Shown one piece after another: positions 19,893-30,868 of a stretch of DNA of 64,000 nt. The stretch is taken from contig OW804094.1 in NCBI GenBank assembly GCA_942159475.1, positions 23,978,366 to 24,042,365 on the forward strand, given 5' to 3'. The position numbers were made by a program, and so were the translations under genes. The notes beneath the pieces are model-generated. The model ran no database searches and had not been told where the DNA came from. It saw only the letters and a list, made by a program, of their open reading frames with translations. How positions within the stretch are numbered: position 1 is the stretch's first letter; each line of letters starts with the position of its first letter. The DNA comes from Sthenelais limicola. Its lineage: Eukaryota; Annelida; Polychaeta; Phyllodocida; Sigalionidae.

Positions 19893-19920
19893 ATATGAGC
19901 ACAACTAAATGACGTTCAAA
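19893..19920 (+). repeat. 28-bp direct repeat, right
   Basis: Perfect match to 19494-19521; begins with ATAT, a usual MITE-B target word. Confidence 0.85.
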
Positions 19921-20395
19921 CTGCCTCATTTAAGCACTGTGCACTGGATCGCTCCTTTGGTCTGGTAATGGTCTGCTCTTTTTATTCCTGCCGAGCGCCA
20001 AGAGAAGCCAAACGATAGTAGTCTAATGAAATTGGTTACTGCACTTTCTATACAAAAATTGCTATTTTTGCTTATTTAGAAGCGCACTAGACATTCTGCT
20101 AAAAATGGACATGTTTGATTTGAGCGGATTTTAAGCGGAACTACTTGACATTCATTTTGCCTTGTTTAGTAGCCATCAATAGTACACTGAAAGCGAATTG
20201 CTATTGGTTTCATAGGGAAACAAGTGAATCAGTGGAATGACTCTGTGCTTGTATTGCGCTTAAAGTAAAAGCAAATGAAGAGCAAAATAAAAAATATACT
20301 ATGGAGAAGCAAAGCAAAAGCGAACCATGGCATGGCATGAGCACAGATGTGAGCCATACAGTGGCACCACAGCTTTAGTGTAAAACATATCAATA
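19921..20395. other. No gene seen
   Basis: Single-copy-looking DNA; no element ends or coding pattern. Confidence 0.5.
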
Positions 20396-20727
20396 GGGGA
20401 GTTGCATAGCCACCATTTTGAATCTTGATTCGCATGGAATTATGGGACTAACGGTACAGTGTAAAATCGAAGGGAAACATGTTGTGTTCAGAATATAACA
20501 TTTAACAATGATCTAATTAGCCATATGTTTTACATGATTCCATAAAACATTACTTCAGCTTTCCCATAATGCATTTGGCTTTTATATATCATTTACACCA
20601 GCTGTGATATTGGTGAAAATTGGCAATTTTAGATAAAAATGTTGTCAATATTTGTACTTCAGAATTGAACTCAGTTTATCCCAGAATTCACCATGATAGA
20701 CATGCGCAGTGAGACATGCAAATTCCC
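20396..20727 (+). mobile_element. MITE-C copy 1
   Basis: Starts GGGGAGTTGCATAG, ends TGCAAATTCCC, flanked by TA on both sides. It shares CATTTTGAATCTTGATTCGC, GAATTATGGGACTAA and CAGACATGCGCAGTGA-type blocks with the copies at 23691 and 29610. Non-coding. Confidence 0.75.
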
Positions 20728-20859
20728 TACAGAACAGAAAGTGAGTAAACCAATGTAATTACTATTCATTTTATTATGAAAAAAACAAACCAGTAGAATC
20801 ACTATACACTGTTAATGCACTAAAAATAAAAGAGGACATGAACACATCCGCAAGGGGGA

Positions 20860-21232
20860 CATAAGTCGCAAAAATTGGATTTTATGATATTATCATATTT
20901 GAACCAAGGGGATTCCAATGAATATAAACATTAAGGGCATCTAATAAGTATTTCTATATTTTAAGTTTGATATTTTTATTTTTGAAAAAAAGTTTCAATA
21001 TTTTTGGGTGGACAATTACTATTAAAGTAGCTAAATATGCTCTATGGGATGACCCTATAAATGCATGACAATATTTGATACACTATCTTGCATTTTGGTA
21101 CATGTATTCACACTTCATCCAGCGTTGGTCACACCAAAAATGAGAACATTCCTACGAAGAGATTTGGGGAATATATCACTTTGAAAAATATCAATTTAGC
21201 GACTTATGACTCATTTTCTTGAAACACATCAC
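20860..21232 (+). mobile_element. MITE-B, 5' TIR shortened
   Basis: Begins inside the TIR at CATAAGTCGCAAAAATTGGA; full interior; ends CATCAC. Confidence 0.75.
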
Positions 21233-22008
21233 AAATATTACTTGGCTGATCAATTGAATTAAAAAAAAAGAAAAAAAAGCAAACTATGAAGAAGCAAACC
21301 AGTAGCAAACCATAAGCAATGAAACGGTCTAGTGGAATGGCAGCTTTAGACAGAGCTCTGTGCTGAAAGTTGCCCCTCAGGGATATGCGCATTAGTTCAA
21401 ACTTATTGCCCCATTCCCTATGTCCTTTGTTTATAGCCTTATATACATGTCTGTAATCATCCGTGTGCATATGGGTTCTATTTAGAGCAGACATAAAAGG
21501 GCACTGAAAGCTCTGCTGCAAATAATTGATCTCAGTGAGAGTAGACCTGCCTAGGATTAGTAGAGTGCTCTATTAAACCTGTTATCTGCTGATATATTTA
21601 AACAACATATAATACTTTGATGTTTTTACTAGGTCAGAAAATACTTACCTCAGAATGTTTCCTGGCAAAGAATTTTAATGGCATATTATATTATATTATA
21701 TTATATTATATTTTATGGCCTTTTTTACGCACCATCTATCCTATGTGCTAGTATAATAACAATGTTAACTTTCTAAATTAAATCAAAAGCAATGTGAAAA
21801 GAAATTGCCTGTTTTGTCACTATAGACCTGTGCAGGAAGGACAGCATTGATAATAAATCTTTGTTTTTTTAATTTTTAATTGATAATATATCTTTACTTT
21901 CAAGACATTTCACTTTCCCAAATATGATGTAATAATGGTTTGGAAAAAAACATGTAAAACTGATTTTGAATACCACAATATATATATATGACCCATAATT
22001 TATTAAAT
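21233..22008. other. No gene seen; (TTATA)n microsatellite
   Basis: Holds a short (TTATA)n array at 21683-21711 and AT-rich spacer. A 105-codon minus frame overlapping 21204-21521 includes a poly-F run and MITE-B bases and is not credited. Confidence 0.5.
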
Positions 22009-22413
22009 GTGATGTGTTTCAGGAAAATGAGTCATACGTCGCAAAAAAAGATTTTGAGATAACATTATATTTGAAAAGATGAGATCAAGCTGATTCCACT
22101 GATAGTAAACAGTCTAATAATCTAATAAGTATTTCTAGATTTTAAGTTTGATATTTTCTTTTTTGAAAAAAAAAATCCAATATTTCTGGGGGTCAATAAA
22201 CACTAAAGTAACTGAATGTAGTCCATATGAGGACCTGTAAAACTAAAGGATATATTACATGGATTGTCCTGAAATTTGATACATTAATTAATATGGCTCT
22301 AAGTGATAAACTCGTCAAAAATCAGAATATTCAAATGATGTGACCTTGTGAAAAAATCACTTTGAAAAATATCAATTTTGCGACTTAACACTCATTTTCC
22401 TGAAACACATCAC
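22009..22413 (+). mobile_element. MITE-B, near-matching TSD
   Basis: GTGATGTG to CATCAC; flanks AAAT and ATAT differ by one base. 405 bp. Confidence 0.8.
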
Positions 22414-22601
22414 ATATTTGGCAGTGCAGAGAGGTGAGTCTCAACCTCCCTATTCTCAAGCCAAGCACTCTTAATCCAAGCACCTACATCTCCTCTCTCT
22501 CTACACCCTGCATCCTAATCCTCCTCATATCAGAAAGCAGCTATTCCGGTAGTTTGTCCTCTCTAGAATAGAGCAGCCTAAAATAGCATCCTCTTGTATA
22601 T

Positions 22602-22828
22602 GGGTCAGATTTTCGTAAAATGTACAATTCACCAATTCTCCAATAACTCAATTTTAAGACAGAAATGAGCTTCAGAAATGCAGTTTAACATAACAGAATG
22701 GATACTATAAATCAATGTGATACCAAATATACTCAGATATACCCGATATTCATCATTTTTAGCCAAATTTAGCAGAATTTCCCAAATGCGTAGAGCTGCC
22801 AATTGTACAATTTCTGAAAATTTGACCC
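22602..22828 (+). mobile_element. MITE-A, type 3, TSD ATAT
   Basis: GGGTCAGATTTTCGTAAAAT to AAATTTGACCC, ATAT on both sides. Confidence 0.85.
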
Positions 22829-22874
22829 ATATATATGCTCATATCAGCCTAATGCTGGATACGTCACTATAGGG

Positions 22875-23271
22875 GGGTGAAATCGTCGGAAAATGTACAA
22901 ATCACTTTTCACCAAATCTTTCAAATTTCCCACATTTAACACAGAAGTTAGGTTCGAAATATAATCCAACCATCACCTAATGAAGCCCAATGTACGAGCG
23001 AAACCTTGTGAATAAAACATAGAATTCTAAAACACAGGGTTTTATTCCCATCCCAATAAGGAAACATCAATTAAACTACTCAGCCCACCTAGTATAACAC
23101 GATCATTTCTCACCTTCAATAATTCAAGTTAACCAAAACATTGTTTAAATCCCCCGCCCCAACACCAAATATACACAGATATACCCAGTATTTACTATTT
23201 TTCAGCCTTATTTAGCAGAATTTACTGAATTTGTAGAGCTGCTAATTGTACGTTTACTGAAGATCTGACCC
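22875..23271 (+). mobile_element. MITE-A interrupted by a retro-tail
   Basis: MITE-A sequence at 22875-22971 and 23133-23271 (ends GGGTGAAATCGTCGG and AGATCTGACCC) is split by about 160 bp holding a hammerhead-like core. Confidence 0.7.
22972..23132 (+). ncRNA. Hammerhead-like tail inserted in MITE-A
   Basis: Core CTAATGA (22976-22982; one change from CTGANGA) and GAAA (22999-23002). Outer pairing TCAC (22972-22975) with GTGA (23007-23010), then AATAAA at 23010. Stem II is weak. The layout matches the locus at 5541. Inferred degenerate Penelope-type end. Confidence 0.4.
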
Positions 23272-23360
23272 ATAGGGTCCTCTGAGGGAAATACAATTAT
23301 GATGTAATCCGCACATGGTAGAACCTCTGTTAGCAGCTACCCCTGCCTTCCTCTGTACAA

Positions 23361-23594
23361 GAGCCAGATTGTCATAAATGGACAATTGGCCTTCACCAAC
23401 CTAATCAAAAAACCCAAATTTAAGACGAAAATCAGGTTTAAAATGCAGTTCAACATAAACAGACAGATTTATTGAATGAATACTATACAGAATACACTCA
23501 GATATACTCAGTATTTATCATTTTTCACTCTAATTTAGCAGAATTTGATAGATGTGTAGAACTGTAAATTGTGAATTTTTTTGAAAATCTGACC
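23361..23594 (+). mobile_element. MITE-A, type 2, decayed termini
   Basis: GAGCCAGATTGTCATAAATG start, TTTGAAAATCTGACC end; type-2 interior (TTATTGAATGAATACTATAC). Confidence 0.7.
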
Positions 23595-23690
23595 GACTAG
23601 AGCTATACATAGCCACAGGCAGTCCCCATTGCCTACACGTTTTTGTAGCCACCCCATTCCAGTCTGGACACATCGTTAATATTGATAATA

Positions 23691-24031
23691 GGGGATTTGC
23701 ATAGCCGCCATTTTGAATCTTGATTCGCAAGGAATTATGGGACTAATGGTACCGGATAAAATCTATAGAAAACATGCCATCTTCAGCATGGACTATTTAT
23801 CGGTGCTTTAATGTCAATATCCATGTGTTATAAAGATTTCATGGCACAAGTCCTCATCTTTCCCATCATGCATTTTGTTTTGATAGATCATTCATAAAAG
23901 CTATGATATTGGTGAACACATTCTTGCAGTTTTAGATAAAAGTTTTGACAAATATCTGTATGTCAGATATCATCAGAATCCATCCCAGGATGCACTGTAA
24001 CAGACATGCGCAGTGACACATGCAAATCCCC
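23691..24031 (+). mobile_element. MITE-C copy 2, TSD TA
   Basis: Ends GGGGATTTGCAT and ATGCAAATCCCC, flanked by TA. The best preserved of the three MITE-C copies, 341 bp. Confidence 0.8.
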
Positions 24032-24219
24032 TATTAGACTTAGTTCCAATTCAAGGCCAATTCCTTATTGGCCTTTAGCTAATCCAGACGCTTCGTTATT
24101 GCCGTCACCTGAGGCTAATCTAAAGGGTGTTGTTAATTAACAAAGTGGCAAAACCAGCATTGATAAATTCAGATTAATATATCTTTATGTTAGAGATTTT
24201 CAGACAGTACAGTGTATGA

Positions 24220-24307
24220 GGGTCAGATCTTCAGAAAACGTACAATTAACCTTCACCAGTCCTCTCAGATAACCCATATTTAAGTCGAAAATCAGGTTCA
24301 AAATACA
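24220..24307 (+). repeat. MITE-A, 5' fragment
   Basis: GGGTCAGATCTTCAG to AAAATACAGG; only the first third remains. Confidence 0.65.
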
Positions 24308-24373
24308 GGGGTTGGGTCTAAACATGATTACATATTAGAATATTAATGTTAGTCTTTAATAAATTCATTATTT

Positions 24374-24608
24374 GGGTCAAGTCTTCAGAAAATGCATAAT
24401 TCACCTTCACCAATCTTCTCAAACAACCCAAATTTAAGACGAAAATCAGGTTAAAAATACAGTTCAACATAACCAGACAGATTTATTGAATGAATACAAT
24501 ACAGAATACACTCAGATATACCTAGTATTTGTATATTTTCACTCTAATTTAGCAGAATTTAAGAGATGTGTAGAACTGTAGATTGTGGACCTTCTGAAAA
24601 TCAGTCCC
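24374..24608 (+). mobile_element. MITE-A, type 2
   Basis: GGGTCAAGTCTTCAGAAAAT to TCTGAAAATCAGTCCC. No matching flanks. Confidence 0.75.
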
Positions 24609-25282
24609 ATGTATGCAAAAGGACAGTTCCATGAGCTTTTCCTATATTATGCCTCACAATCAGACCACAGGTGATCTTACTATGGGATTAATTTCACAAG
24701 ATTTGGTGTCTGAGGCACCAAATCTAGGGAATTAATCACTTTAATAGCCAGTTTTTTTATTCAATACTACTGTTTAAACACATATTAACCAATATTAGAC
24801 CCTTAAAAAAACGTTTTAGATGTACTTACAGCATGAAGAACTGCAATAATTTAGCTCCTCCACTTGAATACATGGGTTACTATTTTACTTCTTTAATACA
24901 TGGAAAGGACTGAGTCAAAACGCCTCCTTTATAACATCCAAATCAGCATGTTTTACACATTTCAAACCATCACATTCTAATATTTAGTTTATTTTACCTC
25001 TGTCAAACCAATATCACATATGTACACGTAATTATAACTTCAGAGTGTCCGTAATGTCAGCCACACTCTCCGTTCCATAAACAAACAAAGCTTCCACTTT
25101 TTGCATGCAACCATCTGAGCCCGGACACTAGCGCCCAGAAATTAGATGGTACAGCCCACACTACAAGTAGCTCCACTGCTGGGGTATTACAGCCCAAAGG
25201 CCCAAGTGTCCGGGGCTCTAATGTCGCGTGCCCAACAGACTTCCGGTTTACGAATGCCGGGTTCAGTGTGTCTAGGGACTTA
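24609..25282. other. No gene seen; GC- and CpG-richer end
   Basis: Single-copy-looking DNA. From about 25110 to 25260 the base composition becomes clearly more GC- and CpG-rich than the surroundings, just before a possible coding stretch. Confidence 0.4.
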
Positions 25283-25348
25283 AATAAATAAAACTTCTGA
25301 ATTGGTAGAAATGTTTTAAATACTGTTTTACCCCGATAGCGAAGTTTT
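25283..25348 (+). repeat. About 65-bp dispersed repeat
   Basis: Shares AAATAAATAAAA, TCTGAAT-GGTAGAAATG and CCCCGATAGCGAAGTT blocks with 42270-42340. Contains AATAAA. Element type unknown. Confidence 0.5.
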
Positions 25349-25350
25349 CC

Positions 25351-25754
25351 TTGATGGAAATCAAGTACTCAATGAATGGCGATTTCAGAAGCCATACGTT
25401 CGAGCGAACAAGGCGGAAGCAGTGTGGAGACTTTCGGCATAGCCACTCTGTGCACAGAGCACTTTGCGTTGCACTGTGTACGGTAGTCTATATAGTGCAT
25501 GGACAATTTCATTCGAAAGTGCCCACACATCAACAAGCTGACACGATGCTTGCACGATGTCTACTGTGGCGGAATTGACAATTGGATTATTCCCCATTTC
25601 GTTGTTCACCACCATTCAGCAAGCGGAATATCCTTCTACAATTATATTTGGAACATTATCGGTGATTTTTGAGCTATTGGGAGCAGCCATTGTATCACAT
25701 CATGGCTTGCACGATTACTATCGTCGTCACGTTATTGCGAGCCCTACGCCCTAA
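25351..25754 (+). CDS. Coding-like stretch, unrecognised
   Basis: Two overlapping plus-strand frames (25351-25578, 75 codons; 25557-25754, 65 codons) lie in DNA with richer GC content and few A/T runs. A minus frame also covers 25385-25615. No motif is recognised. It could be exons of a host gene or a worn transposase; I cannot choose between strands. Confidence 0.2.
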
Positions 25755-26039
25755 AAACTTAAATATGGCTAATATTTCCATCGAAAACATTGGAGAAAAG
25801 ACTTTTGGGTGACCAGGACTTCATACATGTTCCAAACTGAACGCGGAATCGATGACAAACAACTAGTTGATGAGGTAAGTGAATGAACGGCAACGCGGGA
25901 AACATTAAATTTACTAAATCTGAAAAATAATATTCTACATCTGAAAAATAATTTACTACATCCGCTATCCTAAGTGACAACATCCTGTCAAAACAGTAAT
26001 TCATCACTATCCAAAACCCCAGCAGAATCCAAAGATCAG
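25755..26039. other. No gene seen
   Basis: Contains a small repetition of CTGAAAAATAATTTACTACA-like words near 25918-25965. Confidence 0.4.
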
Positions 26040-26343
26040 CTATTGAAGGAAAATAAGTCACAAGTCGCAAAATTGATATTATTTAAAATGATTTATTCAC
26101 AAGAACCCTTGCTCAGAATGTTTCATTTTTGGGGGCTGCTTAGCACTTCTAGTAGCATAGTTAGGCAAAATTAGGCTGCAATTTGGTCAATACTAGGTAA
26201 ATTCGGGTATATTCGGCATTGCATTGATTTTATCAATCGGTTTGGCTAGGTTGAATTGTATTTTGAACTTTATTTTCGTCTGAAATTTGGGTTAGTTGAG
26301 AAGATTGGCGAAGTGGAATTATACATTTCCTGAAGATCTACCC
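26040..26343. repeat. MITE-B/MITE-A chimera
   Basis: Reverse-oriented MITE-B start (GAAAATAAGTCACAAGTCGC) to about 26156. It joins a minus-oriented type-1 MITE-A lacking its first TIR, which ends GAAGATCTACCC at 26343. Confidence 0.65.
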
Positions 26344-27090
26344 ATCCATGCATATCTGGCGTTACCGTAAGGAGTATATCTAACTAAATCTACCTTCTTT
26401 ACCATAGTAAGTGACTATTAAGAAATATCGCTAACTTTTCCTCATGCATACATACATATAGAAGAACGTGTTTTGTGTTTTGGTTCATTTCCGTGGATTA
26501 AGATTTAGGATGTGCATGTGTATGTGTGTGTGCTGGTTAGTGTTTGCGGGGGGGGGGGGGTGTTGAGGATAAATAAGAAGGCGAGGTGTATGGGGAAAGA
26601 GGGGTGTCTTTAAATCAACCCATTTACTCGGTCGTGAGCAATCAGTCTGTACTTAGTACGTTTTACTAAGATATTATTTCAGCAAATATAATTAGAAAGA
26701 GGGTTTATAGTTGCTCTGCCAGTGATGTAAATCTTACTGTGATAATGTTAAAGGTTCTTGTGTATAATAAAGACTATACAGGATAGTTTGGTCAGTTGAC
26801 GCAGCAACAATATTGAGACAGTGGTTATGGTTATTATTTCACCCCTCTTGGGAGTTGCCAGTTTATCAAGGCGGGTGATAACATGAAAATTACCACGCCC
26901 TCGACTGATACCTGAAGCCTGTTCACTGGAAGTCAAACTGTGTATTCATGTGCCGCCACTTCCCACCCTAATTTCTCTGGAAGTACTAAATATAAAGCTT
27001 CAAAATGAAAAGTTCTACTGAATAATGACATTAAAAAATGTTATTTTGCTAAATTATATTGATGTAGACCCACCATGAACAAAGATCCTA
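26344..27090. other. No gene seen; TG-rich and poly-G runs
   Basis: (TG)n-like stretch near 26508-26530 and a G run near 26547-26560; otherwise nothing. Confidence 0.5.
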
Positions 27091-27540
27091 TACCGAATCG
27101 GACACACCACTTGTCATTGACTTGTTGCACTGATGACTTGCACTAGCGTGTCCGATACGCTAGCCTGCAGATCATTGCAGAAGTCCCGATCGTTTCTCCT
27201 AAATTCTGTAATAATAACGCCGATTGACCTCCAATGCTTCTACAGATAGAACAATAAAGGTTAGATTAACTTCTAATAGGCCTAGAAAGCTGGAAAAACT
27301 TTTATTTTATAGGAAATTCTCTGTATTTCGACGACGCACTAGATGCGTAAGAGTGAGCGAAAATAGGAGGCCGTGGTAGTCAGTCGAGTGTGGCGTGTCC
27401 GATTCGCTACCCAGATCATTGTAGAAGGGCCAATCGTTTCTCCTAAATTCTCTGAAAATGTCACTGGATGTAATATCGACCCTAGCTAGCTTCCATATAA
27501 TACCGTGTATTGGAATATATCCGTATTTCATATTCATGTC
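27091..27540 (-). CDS. Duplicated exon-like block with poly(A) signal
   Basis: Two related copies (about 27115-27240 and 27392-27500) share GCGTGTCCGAT-CGCTA, CAGATCATTG and TCGTTTCTCCTAAATTCT blocks. On the minus strand both read an EFRRND..F.NDL core. The right copy lies in a 76-codon frame (27307-27537) ending just before AATAAAAG. An acceptor-like pyrimidine-AG precedes the left copy. I do not recognise the protein; last exon of a host gene or a transposon piece are both possible. Confidence 0.3.
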
Positions 27541-28219
27541 TTGGCACAGTATTCAACTTTAACAATGAGGGTACATTTGGGCAGAATTGCCTGTGCAGAA
27601 GATTGCATCCGCTTCTGATGTACAATTATTTGATTAGAATAAGAATACTTATACATATAGCTGGAAATAGTTTGCCTTCTTCTACAATTGTGTTGGGTTA
27701 ACCGGTGAGCAATGCACTACAGTTGCATGCGACTGTCCTTAACCCCCATTGTATTCAATGTCACTCCTGCCTTGAACCCTGGGTAGTGCTGTTCATATAT
27801 CAGTAGAAGAGCAGACACAAAGCAACACATCAATAGAACTCTTTTATATGCATTTATAAATAAACCAAGATCCGGGTTAATCGGGCTAGTGCAACACCAA
27901 CTGTACATTTGGTGCTTTTAATTTGAAAATAATAATTAAGAGCAAGTATCTGGAAAGAAAGGATTTAATCACTCCCAGACTTTAAAAATGTAGGTACATA
28001 GATATTTTGCTATTGTACTTATTTCTTACTTTTGTTAACAATCAAAAGCATTTTTCTCATTTTTGTTCTGTCCTTTTTCAGCCCATCTGACAACAGTCAA
28101 TTTACCAAATTATTGAAGGCTTTTGACGTGTTCTTCATTGTGTAAGCCCGAATCATTGTATTTGGATTTGGAAGACATTTTGTCGAGGTCATGGGAGGTT
28201 TTCAATTTCTTCTGTATTT
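27541..28219. other. No gene seen
   Basis: AT-rich; short frames only. Confidence 0.5.
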
Positions 28220-28729
28220 TTGTTCTGTTCTTGTTCTTGTTCTGTTCTTGTTCTTGTTCTTGTTCTGTTTGTGTTCTGTTCTTGTTCTTGTTTTTGTTCT
28301 TGTTCTTGTTCTTGTTCTTGTTCTTGTTCTTGTTCTTGTTCTTGTTCTTGTTCTTGTTCTTGTTCTTGTTCTTGTTCTTGTTCTTGTTCTGTTTGTGTTC
28401 TGTTCTTGTTCTGTTTGTGTTCTGTTCTTGTTCTGTTCTTGTTCTTGTTCTGTTTGTGTTCTGTTTGTGTTCTGTTCTTGTTCTGTTCTTGTTCTTGTTC
28501 TGTTTGTGTTCTGTTCTTGTTCTGTTCTTGTTCTGTTCTTTTTCTTGTTCTGTTTGGGTTTTATTCGTGTTCTGTTCTTGTTCTGTTCTTGTTCTTGTTC
28601 TTGTTCTGTTTGGGTTCTGTTTGTGTTCTGTTCTTGTTCTTTTCTTGTTCTTGTTCTGTTTGGGTTCTGTTCTTGTTCTGTTCTTGTTCTGTTTGTGTTC
28701 TGTTCTTGTTCTGTTCTTGTTCTGTTCAG
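28220..28729. repeat. (TTCTTG)n hexanucleotide array, about 510 bp
   Basis: A pure TTCTTG core at about 28293-28391 is flanked on the right by a mixed array of TTCTTG, TTCTG and TTTGTG units in a loose higher-order order. Stop codons are absent from several frames on both strands, giving poly-VLFLF, poly-CSCS and NKNRTRTEHKQ-like translations. I treat these as by-products, not genes. Confidence 0.95.
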
Positions 28730-29111
28730 TTTCTTTTGTGGCTATTATAGATGTGCTGAAGGCAAGAAACATACCAATTCAATCATATTATTTCTTTAAA
28801 TAACGTAAGTATAGAGTAAGTATCTTGGTGTATCCAACAAACAAACACATCTATGCCAATTCAATCATTGGCTTTCCATAGAATAGTCATTCAAACTTGA
28901 TTTTGGCAAACTATAGCAAAACAAAACCAGAAAAAAGTATGAGAAATTTGAATGCTCGAGTATTTCAGTCTTCAAATATTACATTATACTGAAAACTAAT
29001 GAAAGTAAACATAATTGGGAAACGTACCTTTTTATTTTTCCAGCTGGTGACTGACTCAGATTCCTGAAGCAGCTGTAAGTACATATCTATGTGGTCCGAT
29101 CCAACATATAT
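28730..29111. other. No gene seen
   Basis: AT-rich spacer. Confidence 0.5.
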
Positions 29112-29346
29112 GGGTCCGATTTTCAGAAAATGTACAATTCAACTTCGCCAATCTTCTCAAATAACCCAAATTTTAAACAAAAATAAAGTTCGAAATTCAG
29201 TTCAACCTAGCCAAACACATTGCTAGAATGAATGCAGTGCCGGATATACTCGAATTTACCAGGTATTAACGAAATTGCAGCCTTATTTAGCAGAATTTAC
29301 TAAATGTGTACAGCTACCAATTGTACATTTTCTGAAAATCTGACCC
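29112..29346 (+). mobile_element. MITE-A, type 1, TSD ATAT
   Basis: GGGTCCGATTTTCAGAAAAT to AAAATCTGACCC, exactly 235 bp, ATAT on both sides. Confidence 0.85.
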
Positions 29347-29609
29347 ATATATATAATGGCTCCCTCACAGACAACCTTGTACGGTATGGGAGAAGAGTAA
29401 TAACAAATAACCTTCCAGTGACATAGGGTTACACAGAGTATTTATATATAGGTTGACACTTATGTATGTTTATATATAGGTATCACTTATCTATGGAATG
29501 ATTTGCTGCGGTAGTAGTTTGTAGACAATCGTTATCTGCTCAACAATAATTATGATATAAGCACGGGTCTGGTATTGAATTAAAGCTAATTATATTTCTG
29601 ATGGTAACA
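29347..29609. other. No gene seen
   Basis: Contains a small TTATATATAGGT repetition near 29441 and 29471. Confidence 0.45.
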
Positions 29610-29890
29610 GGGGAGTTGCATAGCCGGAATTATGGGACTAATGGTACAGTGTAAAATCTATGAAAAACATGCAATGAATGTTCAGCATGGACTATTTATC
29701 AATGCTCTAATGTTAATATCCATTATGTTATACATACCTAACTTTCCCATCATGCATTTGGTTAACATCGATCATTTATACAAGTTATTGGTGAAAACAT
29801 TCTTGCAAATTTTGATAGAAATGTTGCAAATTATTTGTATGTCAAATTTCATCAGAATCCATGCCAGGATGCACTGTACAGACATGCGCA
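29610..29890 (+). mobile_element. MITE-C copy 3, both ends damaged
   Basis: Starts GGGGAGTTGCATAGCCG, lacks the ATTTTGAATCTTGATTCG block, and is cut at CAGACATGCGCACCGAC by the duplicated block that follows. Confidence 0.7.
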
Positions 29891-29893
29891 CCG

Positions 29894-30189
29894 ACTTGTT
29901 CACCGACTATACCAGGAATCAGTGTTACATCAGTCATCAATATCATGAATTAAAAGACCTTACATATGGAACAGAACAGCACCAACATAATGTTACCAAT
30001 TCAAGTCACTCATTCATCCCCCAGATATCGTTATATCGATTTTATTTAGGGACTTAAAATGTGATCCGTTTAGGAAAATGAATCATAAGTCGCAAAATAG
30101 ATTTTGAGATTTCACCATATATAAAAAAAAGGAGATCAAGCCGGTTCTACTGATAGTAAACACTGGGACACCTAATAAGTATTTCTATA
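29894..30189 (+). repeat. 296-bp local duplication, copy 1
   Basis: Begins ACTTGTTCACCGACTATACC and is nearly identical to 32060-32355, including the first part of a MITE-B (from 30061, GTGATCCG). The copy stops inside the MITE-B. Confidence 0.8.
30061..30189 (+). repeat. MITE-B, 5' part, carried by the duplication
   Basis: GTGATCCGTTTAGGAAAATG start; the element is intact at the paralogous site 32227. Confidence 0.7.
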
Positions 30190-30254
30190 TAGGATTCTAT
30201 TTGAAGATATGTGCTTGCTTGCCATTTAGAGAACTTGACGGAATAGATCCATTT

Positions 30255-30699
30255 GTGATGTGTTCCAGGAAAATGAGTCACAAGTCACAAAATTGTTATT
30301 TTTTAAAGTGATTTACTCACAAGAAATCTTTGTTGGAACGTTCGCATTAGCGGGGTTTAGCGCTTTGAGGTGTATGAATGCATGTATAAATTTGAAGACA
30401 GTGTATTGAATACATTGCGTTTAGAAGGTCGTTCTATGGAGTATAGTTAATTATTCTAATGGTAATTGCTCACCCACAAATATTGCAAACTTTTTTTCAA
30501 ATATAAATATATTATATATAAAGATTTTTATTCAAGTTGATCAGTACAGTTACACGAAATGGACAGGAGCCTCTGCGAATCAAGCATAACATTATAGAAA
30601 TACTACTTAGATGTCCTCAATGTCTACTATCATTAGAATCCAGATACATGATGATATCTCAAAATCCATTTTCTGCAACTTGTGACTCATTTTCATCAC
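30255..30699 (-). mobile_element. MITE-B holding a retro-tail
   Basis: GTGATGTGTTCCAGGAAAAT at 30255 after ATTT; ends TTTTCATCAC at 30699 with part of that TIR deleted. About 70 bp at 30516-30588 are foreign. Confidence 0.75.
30516..30588 (-). repeat. Retrotransposon 3' tail, copy 1
   Basis: On the minus strand CTTGATTCGCAGAGGCTCCT leads to GAATAAAAATCTTTATATA. Same sequence at 31335-31405. Looks like a heavily 5'-truncated LINE or SINE end. Confidence 0.6.
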
Positions 30700-30711
30700 A
30701 GTAATGGCCGT

Positions 30712-30835
30712 TTTAATGGGAATATAATGACATTTTGCGGTCTTAATGGAATTATAATGGCACTTTGCGGTTTGAGGCGAGGGGCTTTCCCTTCATTTGA
30801 AGAGACTTTTTGGGCCTGGATTGGACTGAATCTAA
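30712..30835 (-). repeat. LINE fragment matching the 5' part of copy 2
   Basis: Shares CACTTTG-GGTTTGA-GCGA, GGCTTTCCCT and TTGGGCCT blocks with 11585-11655. Confidence 0.6.
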
Positions 30836-30868
30836 AAGGTTTACTTTGTAGTTGACCTACAAGCATAT

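Noticed and set aside
28110..28803. Long open frames of 176-226 codons on both strands
   Set aside because: They are produced by the stop-free TTCTTG hexamer; translations are low-complexity in every frame.
29632..30057. 141-codon plus-strand frame
   Set aside because: Spans a MITE-C and the unrelated duplicated block; the frame depends on a junction between two repeats.
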